The notes: generated from the sequence alone by a model not told the origin. Shown: positions 11,500 through 22,661, counted from the stretch's first letter. The stretch is DNA of 64,000 nucleotides from Conchocele bisecta (GCA_029237695.1 CM055271.1:83773488-83837487), one strand, 5' to 3'. A program made the numbers and translations.

Positions 11500-11568
11500 C
11501 CAGCTCCCTGGTTTGAAGGTCAAGGTCACAGAGGGGGGCATTTGTGTGCCAACAGGTCATATTTCTAG
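11500..11568 (+). mobile_element. Helitron-like 3' terminus
   Basis: GGTCAAGGTCACAGAGGGGG leads into TTGTGTGCC-AACA-GGTCAT and ATTTCTAG. The rest of the element is not identifiable. Confidence 0.45.
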
Positions 11569-11617
11569 TTGGAACATGGATTTGTTATTCCCCTGCCTTG
11601 AAATGCCTCAAGGCATA

Positions 11618-11681
11618 TACAGTGAAACTTTTCTAAACCGGACACCCTGACAGGTCCCAAGGGTGTCCGGCTTGGCGGTTT
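11618..11681. mobile_element. TA-flanked MITE running into the gap
   Basis: It starts ACAGTGAAACTTTTCTAAAC and carries the GGTGTCCGG core. It is cut by the N run. Confidence 0.6.
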
Positions 11682-12181
11682 NNNNNNNNNNNNNNNNNNN
11701 NNNNNNNNNNNNNNNNNNNNNNNNNNNNNNNNNNNNNNNNNNNNNNNNNNNNNNNNNNNNNNNNNNNNNNNNNNNNNNNNNNNNNNNNNNNNNNNNNNNN
11801 NNNNNNNNNNNNNNNNNNNNNNNNNNNNNNNNNNNNNNNNNNNNNNNNNNNNNNNNNNNNNNNNNNNNNNNNNNNNNNNNNNNNNNNNNNNNNNNNNNNN
11901 NNNNNNNNNNNNNNNNNNNNNNNNNNNNNNNNNNNNNNNNNNNNNNNNNNNNNNNNNNNNNNNNNNNNNNNNNNNNNNNNNNNNNNNNNNNNNNNNNNNN
12001 NNNNNNNNNNNNNNNNNNNNNNNNNNNNNNNNNNNNNNNNNNNNNNNNNNNNNNNNNNNNNNNNNNNNNNNNNNNNNNNNNNNNNNNNNNNNNNNNNNNN
12101 NNNNNNNNNNNNNNNNNNNNNNNNNNNNNNNNNNNNNNNNNNNNNNNNNNNNNNNNNNNNNNNNNNNNNNNNNNNNNNNNN
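11682..12181. other. Assembly gap, 500 N
   Basis: Exactly 500 N, so probably a scaffold gap of arbitrary size. It separates a MITE from the inside of a HINE. The ORFs drawn across it are meaningless. Confidence 0.99.
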
Positions 12182-13631
12182 TCATGTGAGCTATTGTTAT
12201 GGCAAAGTGTCCGTCGTCCGTCCGTCCGTCCGTCCGTCCGTCCGTGAACATTTTCAATCATCTTCTTCTCCCGAACTGCTGAGCCGATATTGGTCAAACT
12301 TCACAGGGAGGGATGATATATGGGTGATGCCATTTCAGATTTGTTAAAATGGAGGTCATCGACAATCCAAGATGGCCGCCATGGAAAAGTAGGTCAAATT
12401 CTTAAAAAAATCTTCTCACGAACCGCCAGGCCGATTTCGACGATACTTGGTATGAATGATCGATAGTTAGCGCTGTTTCAGATTTGTTCATATGTGGCCC
12501 GTGGTGCCAAAAATGGGCGTCGCCCGAGGGGTCAAATAGGGGTCAAATTTTTTATTTTTACCGAATATAGTCATGTAATATATCAAATCGAAGGTATCGA
12601 CGAGACAATCACTCTGGAACATTTTTTGTCTAAATCATATGATTACGTCATCCAAGATGGCCACCGATAGTTCAAATGGTCATTCTTTTACTAAAGATTT
12701 CAAACGTCTTTTAAACTGCTTGGCCGATATTGGCCAAACTTAACTGTAATGGTCTGTGGGTGAAGCCTGTTCATTTTTGTTAAAATGGAGGTCATCACCA
12801 AATCCAAGATGGCCGCCGTTGAGAAGTAGGTCAAATTCTTAAAAAATCTTCTTCTCACGAACCGCCAGGCCGATTTCGACGATACTGGGTATGAATGATC
12901 GATAGTTAGCGCCGTTTCAGATTTGTTCATATGGTGGCCCCTGGGTCAAAAATGGGCGTGGCCCGAGGGGTCAACTCGGGGTCAAATTATATTTTTGCCC
13001 GAATATGGTTATATAATATATCAAATCGAAGGTATCGACTAGTCTATCAGTCTGGAGCATTTTTTGTCTAAATCAGATGATTTTGTCATCCAAGATGGCC
13101 ACCGAAAGGTAAAAAAGTTGTTCTTTTACTAAAGATTTCAAACGTATTCTTCTTGTGAACTGCTTGGCCGATATTGGCCAAACTTAACTGTAATGGTCTG
13201 TGGGTGAAGCCTGTCCATTTTTGTTAAAATGGAGGTCATCACCAAATCCAAGATGTCCGCCGTTGAAAAGTAGGTCAAATTGTCAAAAAAATCTTCTTCT
13301 CACAAACCGCCAGGCCGATTTCGACGAAACTTTTGATGGATAGTTAACGCTGATTCAGATTTGTTCATATGGTGGCCTCTGGGTCAAAAATGGTCATGGC
13401 CCGAGGGGTCAAATAGGGGTCAAATTTTATTTTTGACCGATATGGTCATTTTATATATCAAATCGAAGGTATAGCAGTAAATCACATGCACATTCGCAAT
13501 ATATGTTAGATCAGAAGGTACCAACAAATTCTGTGGAACATTTGAAGTTGTAAGTGAAGAGTCTTTGTGAAATCAAGATGACCACTATGGAGGCTTTTAG
13601 GTGAGCGATACAGGCCCATTTGGGCCTCTTG
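12182..13631 (+). mobile_element. HINE element, 5' end lost in the gap
   Basis: It starts just inside a CATGTGAGCTATTG 5' end, followed by a CCGTCCGTCCG microsatellite. Three monomers of about 440 bp follow, each with AACCGCCAGGCCGATTTCGA, CAAGATGGCC and GGTCAAATT. The end is GGTGAGCGATA followed by an AGGCCC-ATTT-GGGCCT hairpin and CTTGT. Microsatellite, long monomers, subterminal inverted words and a 3' hairpin match Helentron-associated elements. No transposase is present. Confidence 0.75.
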
Positions 13632-13639
13632 TTTTGTTT

Positions 13640-13830
13640 TCTCACAATTTTCAATAATTATCTAAAAACAATTTTTTTTAAATTTTAAAATATTTTTTTC
13701 AAAATATCCGGTCGAAAAAAAAATGTGCACTTTTTTTGGTTTCACACAATTTTTGAATAATTATTGAAAAAAAATATTTTTTAAATTTGAAAATATTTTT
13801 TTCAAAATATCCGGTCGAAAACAAATTTGT
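13640..13830 (+). repeat. Two AT-rich direct repeats of about 100 bp
   Basis: Each copy ends CAAAATATCCGGTCGAAAA. Homology to the right arm resumes in the second copy, near 13796. Confidence 0.75.
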
Positions 13831-14009
13831 TCACTTTTATAAGCCTAACGGCACTCGTGAAATATGGACATTTCACACCACTCGATGAACATATATGTCA
13901 TATTCGTTGCAAAAATATGAATATCCTCTATTTAGTAATATTTATTTTACTGATAGTGACGCACGTGGTATCGGGCTATTTTCATATGCAAATGAGGCAT
14001 GGTATTTTT

Positions 14010-15627
14010 AGCTCACCTGAGCGAAGCTCATGTGAGCTATTGTTACCGCAATGTGTCCGTCGTCCGTCCGTCGTCCGTGAACATTTTCAAACGTCTTCTT
14101 CTCGCTAACCATTGGGCATATGGTCACCAAACTTCATGGTCATGGTCCTTAGGTAGGGGGTGGGGGATTACAAAATTGTTAAAATGACGTCGTCACGTAA
14201 TCCAAAATGGCCGCCGTCTAAAAATAGCACAAAATCTTCAAAAATCTTCTCAAGAACCGCCAACCGGATTTCGACAAAACTTGGTAGGAATGATCGATGT
14301 ACAATGCTCTTTCAATGTTTGTTAAAAATGGTGACCCCCGGGGTCAAAAACAAAAATGGGGCGTGGACCGTGGGGTCAATTAGGGGTCAAATTTTATTTT
14401 TGACCGGATATGGTCATGTCATATATCAAATCGAAGGTATCAACGAGGCGATAACTCTGGTGCATTTTTTGTCGAAATCGGATGGTTATGTCATCCAAGA
14501 TGGCCGCCGAAAGGTCAAAAGGTCTTTCTTTTATTAGATTTCAAAATTCTTCTTCACATGAACCGCTTGGCCCATGGTAGCCAAACTTAAAAGTTATGTT
14601 CCATGGGTGAAGCCTTTTCAGATTTGTTAAAATGGAGGTCATCGCTAATCCAAGATGGCCGTCGTCTAAAAATCGCATAAATTCTTAAAAAATCTTCTCG
14701 TGAACCGACAACCGGATTTCAACGAAACTTGGTAGGAATGATCGATGTACAATGCTCTATCAAATTTGTTAAAATGGTGACCCCGGGGTCAAAAATGGGC
14801 ATGGCCCGTGGGGTCAAATTGGGGTCAAATTTTATTTTTGATCGAATATGGTCATGTCTATATCAAATCGAAGGTATCAAAGAGGCGATTGCTCTGGTAC
14901 ATTATTTGTCGAAATTGGATGGTCATGTCATCCAAGATGGCCACCGAAAGGTCAAAAGGTCGGTTCTTTTATTAGAGATTTCAAAATTCACACAAACCGC
15001 TTGGCCCATGGTGGCCAAACTTCAGTTATCATCCATGGGTGAAGCCTTTTTAGATTTGTTAAAACGGAGGTTGTCGCTAATCCAAGATGGCCACCGTCTA
15101 AAAATATCACAAATTCTTAAAAAATCTTTTTCTCGTGAACCGCCAGCCGGATTTCGACGAAACTTGGTAGGAATGATCGACGTAGAATGCTCTTTCAAAG
15201 GTGTTTAAATGGTGACCCCGGGGTCAAAAATGGGCGTGGCCCGTGGGGTCAAATTTTATTTTTGACCAAATATGCTCATGTCATATATCAGATTGAAGGT
15301 ATCGATGAGGCGATTGCTCTGGTGCAATATTTGTCGGAATCAGATGATTATGTCATCCATGATGGCCTCCAAAAGGTCCATTTGTTCGAGATTTTGAACG
15401 TCTTTTTCTCAGGAACCACATGGCCGATGCTGGCCAAACTTCATAGTAAGTTAAGATCCTTGAGTGAAGCATTTTCAGATTTGGTAAAATGAGTCATCGC
15501 TTAATCCAAGATGACTGCCATCTAACAATAGCACAATTTTTTTAAAACATTTATGAACTCAATGTCACATTCTCCTCTGGTGTTCATGGAGTCAGGTGAG
15601 CGAATTAGGGCCATCATGGCTCTCTTG
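14010..15627 (+). mobile_element. Complete HINE element, left-arm copy
   Basis: The 5' end is AGCTCACCTGAGCGAAGCTC followed by CCGTCCGTCGTCC. Four monomers of 350-450 bp contain AACTTGGTAGGAATGATCGA, GGGGTCAAAAATGGGC and CATCCAAGATGGCC. The 3' end is TCAGGTGAGCGAATTAGGGC with an AGGGCC-ATCAT-GGC hairpin. CTCACCTGA at the start and TCAGGTGAG at the end are subterminal inverted repeats. ORFs of 60-159 codons inside (14160-15492) come from monomers whose length keeps one frame open. The mirror copy is 49222-50774. Confidence 0.8.
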
Positions 15628-15900
15628 TTTAATTATTTATACTAATTAAATGAATCACCTGAAAGAAACAATGTTTTCGACAGATTAATAAGTATGATCA
15701 TTGCACATCAAAAAGTAATTACAGAGAATGAAATAGTAATGTCAGTTAACATTTTAAGGAAACAAGGTTATCGCCCCTGATATCATTGTGAAAATTCATG
15801 TATGATTACGAAGTATAAAAATACCAATTATATCGTCCGAAAATGGCTGTTCATTTTGCCCGAACAATGTTATATCTAATGTATGGACGAAAAATATATG
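15628..15900. other. Unique left-arm sequence, no gene
   Basis: It is conserved with 48960-49221 in the right arm. Nothing else is recognised. Confidence 0.5.
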
Positions 15901-16058
15901 CCTCCCTATATTAGAACCTGGCACGTCGACATGCACCTTTAAGGTTTTTAGTCAACCTTGGTTAAGGTTTTTATGTAGGCTGCGGCCACCTTGTTTGTCA
16001 AGCTATGTGTACATCGACAACCCTCGTAGTCGAGCTATGCTGTTCTCCTACAGCTCTT
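15901..16058 (+). mobile_element. HINE 3' fragment inserted in a palindromic MITE
   Basis: It contains GGTTTTTAGTCAACCTTGGT and ends with the hairpin GCTGT-TCTCCT-ACAGC and TCTTG. It then passes straight into the MITE at 16059. The same junction occurs at 48787 in the right arm, so this insertion predates the duplication. Confidence 0.6.
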
Positions 16059-16250
16059 GTTATTATACTGAATTTATTACATTTTGGCTGTGATAATGTA
16101 ATGAATTCAGTATAATAATTCTGCATACTTTTAATCATAAAATATATGCAGTCGTTTAGTTCTATATGAAATAATGCATTTCAGGAAAAATAAATGATTA
16201 TATATACTCTCTCAAAGTATACTTTGCAATTTTGATTAAATTGGCTACTG
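16059..16250. mobile_element. Palindrome-cored MITE, partial
   Basis: The core pairs TATACTGAATTTATTACATT with its complement around TGGCTGTGATA. The right end is AATTGGCTACTG, preceded by CTCAAAGTATACTTTGCAAT. It belongs to the family at 22299, 28759, 42787, 43497 and 48603. Confidence 0.75.
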
Positions 16251-16282
16251 ATCCCGATATTGCTGTGGGAGTGCACAGAACA

Positions 16283-16290
16283 GTCAGGAC
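16283..16290. repeat. 8-bp target duplication, left copy
   Basis: GTCAGGAC, repeated at 17210-17217 and present once in the right arm (complement, 48563-48570). Confidence 0.88.
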
Positions 16291-17209
16291 TAGTGCTGGG
16301 TATCGCCTCTGAAAATCGTATCGCGATATATCGTGGTATTTTACTATGTATCGCGATACGTATCGCGATATTTTTAACCTTTTTCGGCTCGAGAAAAGCA
16401 GGCAGAAAAGCAGGCTGTTTCCTATTGCATATATACATGTACTAATGGCCCATGTATGTTTTGCAGGTCAATGATGTGAAAAATAAATTACTATGATTTG
16501 TATTTCTTCACTACAAAACACCAGAAATGACATGTAATTATCAGTGTACAAGACTACTAGTCTACTACTACTGGCAGGCCTTAGCAACTAGTAAGGCTTA
16601 CTTACTAGGTTACAACCTGTGTCTGTGACTGGAGAAAGGGGGCTTATGTGTTATGCAGCCAGTGTAGATCCAGATAAGTCTTATCAGGATCAACACTGTT
16701 AAAGATCAATGAAACACCTGATTTGTTGTTGTTGTTGTTTTACAATCGGCAACGTTCGGGTGATGTCGGCGTAAATGATGAATTAAATTGGTCGTCCCTT
16801 CACCAGTAGCTTTTACTTGCGCGTCGCAGTGATTGCATATAGCAACATTTTGGTCGACGGTATCGTCAGACTTGCTTTTCTTGAGCCCAAAATGGTCCCA
16901 CGCACCGCTTTTTGTGTTTCTTCATTTGTTTTTGACGATCTCAAAATCAGGCGATTTCCTGTCCGCCATATTGGAAAGCTTTGTCACTAGGGGCATCTAT
17001 CGTATGCATATTGAAAATACGGTACCTAAACGTTATAAATAATTACAAATATGCTTATTCCAGGGCAACGCACTTGTAATATCGGGATAACGATAACTGT
17101 CGGAGCGTGCCGAACATGACCGAAAAAACTCACTCTATTTAAAACCGGTATGCACCGGGAGAAATAAATATCGGTTATATCGGTACACCGGTTATACCGC
17201 GCACCTCTA
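16291..17209. mobile_element. hAT-like non-autonomous element
   Basis: The 919-bp element starts TAGTGCTGGG and ends CGCACCTCTA, whose complement is TAGAGGTGCG. Both 8-bp flanks read GTCAGGAC. The right arm holds the uninterrupted site at 48563-48570, so the ends are exact. An 8-bp target duplication with TAG.G.TG termini is the hAT signature. Inside are TATCGCGATA repeats near 16315-16375 but no transposase ORF. It inserted after the arms duplicated. Confidence 0.88.
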
Positions 17210-17217
17210 GTCAGGAC

Positions 17218-18109
17218 CCACAAATGAGATGAGTCATGTGATTTTGTACCTAAGATTAGCGATATCTCGTGAAAAATATTTACAATATTTTCCGTCAATA
17301 ACATTTGAAGCTGACAATTTGTTCGAAGAAAATGTGGAATAGAATTCTGTGTTTGCTGTGAAAATTTTGTCCACTTTTTGTAATTTACAGAGAATATCAG
17401 TTTCTGTAGTGTTCATGAAAAATCGTACCTCGTTTGTTTCACGAAAGCTGCCCAAATTTTACGGCCATATAGACAATGCAAACAAATTTTTTTTTGATAA
17501 TATTAAATTTTATCAAAAATTAAGAATGAGCCTTCTTTTTATTTCGTGAAATTTGGTCAAATATTGATTTTATTACGAAAAATGAGTTCTCTATGAATTT
17601 AACATGGGGAAAAAAAGAGATGGAGAACCTGGAAAACAAAAGATTTTGGAAATTGATTCTGAAACCTAGCAAGATAGCTTGGAAATGATCTATAACTAAG
17701 AAAACGATTACATTTTGAAAATCGGTCCACTATTTCTGAAATTGGAAAAATTTCCCCATGTTAAATTCACATAGACACTGTGAAGATGTCTATATGGATT
17801 TAACATGTGGAAATTGTTTTTTCGCAATAAAATCAATTTTGGACCAAATTTCACGAAATAAAAAGTAGGCTCATTCTTAAATTTTGCTATACTTTAATAT
17901 TACCGAAATTATATTGTTTTCACATTGTGGATATATCCGTAAAATTTGGGCAGGTTTCTTGAAACAGACAGTAGGTACAAAATCACATGGCTCGTCTCTC
18001 TTTTGCTACAAATTCCTAAAAAAAACGCCATAAAGACCCTTTCATCGGCTGGGGTCCCATAACGTATCTCGCCCTTTTACAAAGGTTTGTGGCGGCTACT
18101 GCTTTGCAG
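17218..18109. repeat. Paired TTTAACATG repeat units, left arm
   Basis: AAATATTGATTTTATT appears at 17550 and its complement near 17825. Between them two units face each other, each with a TTAACATG word. AATTCACATAGACACTGTG pairs with GTCTATATGGATTTAACA around 17766-17805. The mirror is 47751-48562. Related single ends are at 29770-29850 and 42070-42200. No exon is supported. Confidence 0.55.
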
Positions 18110-18295
18110 ATTGACATCCGACAACACACGCAACCCGGTCAACGCCGCCGAGATAAGCAAGGTGCCAACTCGAGACAGAACACGTACCAGAAGATGTCGC
18201 GAGTCAGCACAGACTCTGCGTTTATCGAGGTGGCCACCGACTCCAATAGCAACAGCTCCATGTCCACGATGGACGAAAACATTTACGAGAACTAA
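18110..18295 (+). pseudogene. Duplicated cytoplasmic-tail exon, frameshifted
   Basis: This is the left-arm copy of the terminal exon at 47561-47750. The acceptor TGCTTTGCAG|A is intact and the exon starts in phase 2, matching the donor at 4582. Compared with the right-arm copy, 4 nt are missing near 18139-18141, so the spliced frame leaves the normal tail frame. The ancestral frame is still open for the rest of the exon, ending in STMDENIYEN and TAA. Tail features still visible are a basic cluster, Ser/Thr-rich stretches and tyrosines in NTYQKM and NIYEN contexts. Confidence 0.82.
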
Positions 18296-18329
18296 CGACG
18301 GGGACTCGCGCTTGTGATTAAAAAAGGTT

Positions 18330-18720
18330 CTGTTCTTCATTGAAGTTGACTTGACCCGTAGAATGCAAACTGTCAAAATGGAAAATAATAAATAATCAGC
18401 AGACGACAACATTTAATTCAGCATTGTAAAGATTGTTTTGTGGCTGATATTTACATAATTAACAGCAGACGACAATTTTCTTCAGCATTCTAAGAGTTAA
18501 ATCAACTTTGAAGTTGATTTAACTCTTAGAATGCTGAAGAAATGCATGTGCTTGATTGAAGTTGATTTAACTCTTAGAATGCTGAAGAAAATTGTCGTCT
18601 GCTGTTAATTATTTATTTTCCATTTTTCTTTTTCAAAAACACGTTTTGACAATGTTTTGGAAAAGTTTTCTGATGGAAAAGATTCTAAAGTGCTGTCGAA
18701 CACTTATTGTATTGACAAAG
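18330..18720. mobile_element. Nested CCCTTAGA-family MITEs
   Basis: Three partial units with CTTAGAATGCTGAAGAAA and GTCGTCTGCTGTTAATTA in alternating orientation form a hairpin centred near 18505 (AAATCAACTTTGAAGTTGATTT). The mirror is 47120-47500. Confidence 0.65.
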
Positions 18721-18829
18721 ACAAAATATATAACACAAATGAAAGATTACGATTTTACATTAGTTGAGTTATTTGAGACACAAAACTTGAATTTGTTTGA
18801 TTGAAATCTTTTCCAAAGTTCTTGATATA

Positions 18830-19145
18830 AGGTGGAACCTCTCTGAACCAGACAACCTACCCCAGGTACCTCCCCAGACAACCTACCCCAGGTACCTCCC
18901 CAGGGTGATTTAGAGAGGTTCCACTGTATGTATTTCAACTCTCTGAACCAGACAACCTACCCCAGGTACCTCCCCAGGGTGATTTAGAGAGGTTCCACTG
19001 TATGTATTTCAACTCTCTGAACCAGACAACCTACCCCAGGTACCTCCCCAGGGTGATTTAGAGAGGTTCCACTGTATGTATTTCAACTCTCTGAACCAGA
19101 CAACCTACCCCAGGGTGTCCGATTTAGAGAGGTTCCACTATATGT
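18830..19145. repeat. Tandem expansion of the TA-flanked MITE, four units
   Basis: The unit AACTCTCTGAACCAGACAAC ... AGAGAGGTTCCACTGTATGT repeats about every 75 bp. The right arm has a single copy at 46955-47015, so the expansion occurred only in the left arm. Confidence 0.8.
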
Positions 19146-19149
19146 ATTT

Positions 19150-20044
19150 CAAGACCATGTGTAGAAAGTATTATAATCTCAAGTGAAGTTTTAAATGAGA
19201 GCGTTTGTTGGTGATGTTGATTGCAATTCTTGCCAAAGAGTCTACTTGTGTTAACTAGTCATCCTAACTTAATTGATATTTGTGATATATATCCTAATTT
19301 AACAATTTCAAAACCAATGTTTGCAAACGGTGTAAATCTTCTGATCCAGCTCATATAGAGTAATGTCATCAGGATCTTTTTTTTATGACACAAAACACCA
19401 CTTTTCTGATAATGCAATATTTCAAGCATCTACGAGGCAGTCTGCTTTAGCAGAAGTATAGTCGCCGCTGCCCCCTTTTTCCGTTGTCCGCGTCGTCGTC
19501 GTCCGAAATGGAAAAGTTTGTACCAGCTTCGTCATCGTGGTATAACTTTAATATTACTTGACGGATTGCTTCAATATTTGGACACTTTATACATGTGAGC
19601 ATTTTGAACACACTAGTGCCACCATTAACATGACCCTGCCCTTTTTTACCTTCACATGGTTGTGGAAACACTTAGCCATTTCTTATGTCAAAAAGTTTCT
19701 TCCACCTTGACATTTTTCGTGTTTTAAGCATGCGCTTCTGACGGTTTTTGTGATGCTTACTGTAGCACGTGCCCATGATCGTGTTACGGTCAATACCTCG
19801 GCAGGCGCGTGTCGCTTCCATGGTGGAATTCTTATTTTATCTTTTTCATGGTTTTGCCACATCTGTCGCGTTTCATGTAAGAAAAACATTTAAACAGTAA
19901 TAGCTAGAGACTTGATGTTTGGTATGTAGATTCCTTATGGTGTGTAGGTGGGCACAGGAATTTTTTATTTTATGAGCCGCCTCATCAGGATCTGCAGTGT
20001 TTGTCATTATTTATGGTTGTGAAAAGAATACCCTACTTTTCATC
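19150..20044. repeat. Duplicated intronic sequence with HINE-like debris
   Basis: It contains a CGTCGTCGTC tract near 19490 and the phrase TGATGTTTGGTATGTAGATT, as in HINE monomers. The mirror is 46010-46850. The ORF at 19447-19671 occurs in both arms but tracks the repeat and is not supported as a gene. Confidence 0.5.
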
Positions 20045-20230
20045 AACCTTTATAATGCGGAATTAAATATTGTTGTCTGCTGATGATGTTTTTATTTCAA
20101 TTTCTATGAACAAAAACATAGTTTGACAGCACTTTATGATTCTGAAGTGCTGCCAGACAATGTTTATTGAGAATAAAGGCAAAATATGAAACACCGCAGA
20201 TGACAATGTTTGTTACCCGCATTCTAAGGG
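20045..20230. mobile_element. TTAA-flanked MITE
   Basis: The right end is GCATTCTAAGGG before TTAA at 20231-20234. The left end is degenerate (CCTTTATAATGCGG). The mirror is 45826-46010. Confidence 0.65.
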
Positions 20231-20234
20231 TTAA

Positions 20235-21182
20235 CCCTTACAGTGCTGAATCAAATTATGTCGTCTGCTGTTATTTTTAGCTCACCTGAGCGAAGATTAT
20301 GTGAGCTATTGTTACCGCAATGTGTCCGTCGTCGTCGTCCGTCGTCGTTGTCCGTGAACATTTTCAAAATGTCTTCTCCTCGGTAACTATTGGGTCTATA
20401 GTCACCAAACTTCATGGTCATTGTCCTTAGGTAGGGGGATTACAAAATTGTTAAAATGACGTCATTACGTAATCAAAGATGGCCGCCGTCTAAAAATAGC
20501 ACAAATTCTTCAAAAATCTTAAGAACTGCCAACCGGATTTCGACAAAACTTGGTAGGAATGATCGATGTACAATGCTCTTTCAAAGTTGTTAAAATGGCA
20601 ACCCGGGGTCAAAAATGGGCATGGCCCGTGGGGTCAAATTTTATTTTTGACCGAATATTGTCACGTCATATATCAAATTGAAGGTGTCAACGAAGTGATC
20701 ACTCTGGTGCCTTTTTTGTCACAATCGGATGGTTGTGTCGTCCAAGATGGCCGCCAAAAGGTCAAAAGGTCCTTCTTTTTATTAGAGATTTCAAAATTCT
20801 TCTTCACATGAGCCGCTTGGCCCATGGTAGCCAAACTTAAAAGTTATGGTCCTTGGGTGAAGCCTTTTCAGATTTGTTAAAATGGAGGTCATCGCTAATC
20901 CAAGATGGCCGCCATCTAAAAATAGCACAATTTTGTTAAAACACAAACTCACTGTCACATTCTCCTCTGGTGTTCATGGAGTCAGGTGAGCGAATTAGGG
21001 CCATCATGGCCCTCGTGTTTTATTTGTGTTTTTTTTTGTAATTAAAAACATGTTTTGATAGCACTTTAGAATCATTTCCATTGGAAATGATTATAAAATG
21101 CTGTCAAACCATGTTTTAGTGAGAAAGAAGACAACATATAAACAACAGCAGACGACAATTTTCGGTTCTCGCATTCTAAGGG
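20235..21182. mobile_element. TTAA-flanked MITE split by a HINE
   Basis: The left part (20235-20278) starts CCCTTACAGTGCTGAA. The right part (21018-21182) ends GCATTCTAAGGG before TTAA at 21183-21186. The HINE at 20279-21017 sits between them. Two MITEs share the TTAA at 20231. The same nesting occurs in the right arm, so it predates the duplication. Confidence 0.75.
20279..21017 (+). mobile_element. Short HINE element inserted in a MITE
   Basis: It starts AGCTCACCTGAGCGAAGATT after TTATTTTT. It carries a CGTCGTCGTCCG tract and about one and a half monomers. It ends TCAGGTGAGCGAATTAGGGC with an AGGGCC-ATCAT-GGCCCT hairpin before GTTTTATTT. The T-rich insertion site agrees with Helentron-type elements. 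The 81-codon ORF at 20566 is a monomer frame. The mirror is 45100-45774. Confidence 0.8.
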
Positions 21183-21474
21183 TTAATGGAATAGTCCAAA
21201 ATTAGCATGGAACCGGCCATTGTACATTTTCTGTTGAATGTTGTTGTTATTAATTCCACATTTTCTGTTAAATGTTGTTGTTATTAATTCAACATTTTCT
21301 GTTAAATAGGTGTAACGCTGTAATTACCCAACACTTACTACATATATTCCTACAACCACATGCACTAGGAGAAGCTATGTTCAGTATTCACATTATACTC
21401 GCATTTCCCACTGAAATGCTCATTACGTGAACACACCTTATCTTGAATTAGTAAATAAAAAATTAAAATATACA

Positions 21475-21570
21475 AGAAATATGGGATCGAACCCGTTTGC
21501 CCGGCCTTACATGACCTTAGCTGTGGACGGCCGTTAAACACTAACAAACAAACAAAACCTATTGCGCGGC
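21475..21570 (-). mobile_element. SINE fragment with tRNA-like box B
   Basis: On the minus strand it reads GTTTGTTTGTTAGTGTTTAA, then GGCCGGGCAAACGGGTTCGATCCC. GGGTTCGATCCC fits the box B of a tRNA-type RNA polymerase III promoter. The mirror is 44565-44660. Confidence 0.6.
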
Positions 21571-21734
21571 AGCACCCAGCAAATCCCCTACTTACCTAGG
21601 TCACTGAGGGTTTGCTGGGGTGCACTCGCGAATACCATGTTTGTGTAATGTCAATCTAATGCATTTTCAGGGCCTGTTTCACTAACCGTCATGCTGTAAA
21701 AATGATTGCTTGACATAAATTAATTTTATACATA

Positions 21735-21905
21735 TACGGAATTGCGTCTGTTGTCCGCTGTTTTTTTCATATTTTGTCGGGGTTTTTTTTTTTAAATGAA
21801 AACATGGTTTGCCAGCACTTCGGAAATGATTCTCAAGTGCTGCCAAACTATGTTTTTGTTAACAAAAACGGAAAATAAGAAACGATCGGCTACAAAATTG
21901 AATTC
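21735..21905. mobile_element. CCCTTAGA-family MITE, degenerate
   Basis: A palindrome around CACTTCGGAAATGATTCTCA with AAACATGGTTTGCCAGCACT. The mirror is 44205-44370, where the CTTCTAAGGGTTAA end is still visible. Confidence 0.6.
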
Positions 21906-22024
21906 AACATGCAAATATAAATCCACTAATTATTTGCCGAAATATGTTATCTAAGCAAATCACTTTGCACTTACAAACTTCTCAGCCCTTTCAACAGTAC
22001 ATACCTGCATGTGTAGTGGTATTG

Positions 22025-22095
22025 GCAAACAGTGTAGATCCAGATGAGCCGGCTCGTGACAAGCCGTCTCATCAGGATCTGCACAGTTTGCAAGT
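22025..22095. repeat. Hairpin repeat GTGTAGATCCAGATGAG
   Basis: GTGTAGATCCAGATGAGCCG pairs with the complement of CATCAGGATCTGCAC across a short loop. Relatives at 16650-16700, 19340-19375 and 57065-57115 show this is a dispersed hairpin family. The mirror is 44030-44100. Confidence 0.6.
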
Positions 22096-22298
22096 AATTT
22101 TCTTTTTTTTTTAGAAGAAAAACACCCCTTTTTCGTAAATGGACTAGTCTGAAAACCATTTTGTGATGATTGGATTGATTGCAAAATTAACATTATCAAA
22201 ATTCATTCCAGTTCACTTTCATTGGATTAGGGGTGAAAGGGTTAATTGTACAATGTTTAGTGAAAATGTTCGTAAGTGCAAAATTTAATTTTAGAATA

Positions 22299-22587
22299 AC
22301 AGTAGACGATTTCATCAAAATTGCAAAGTATAGTTACATGTATCTCGCAAAGTGTACTTTGAGGTAGTAATCATTTATTTTCCCCATAGTTCATTATTTC
22401 ATATAGAACTAACGACTGCATATTTTTGATGATTAAAAGTATGCAGATTATTATATACTGAATTTATTACATTATCACAGCCAAAATGGCTGTGATAATG
22501 CAATAAATTCAGTATAATCAAAATTAATAAATGTATCCTTTAATTGAAAATTTCTCCCTCAAAGTGTACTTGGCAAGATAGGCTACA
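22299..22587. mobile_element. Palindrome-cored MITE
   Basis: Ends ACAGTAGACGATTTCATCAA and the complement of TAGGCTACAG bracket a core in which ACTGAATTTATTACATTATC pairs with its complement around CAGCCAAAATGGCTG. The mirror is 43497-43810. Confidence 0.78.
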
Positions 22588-22661
22588 GATGTTGGACAAT
22601 CTTCAGTGGATATGTTTACATGTAACGATTTATGCCTGTAGGTAGAAACTGGTAACGTTGG

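Noticed and set aside
11565..12297. ORFs of 194-230 codons across the gap
   Set aside because: They consist almost wholly of N translated as X.
14160..15492. ORFs of 64-159 codons
   Set aside because: They lie inside HINE monomers and recur wherever those monomers occur. No domain and no independent start context.
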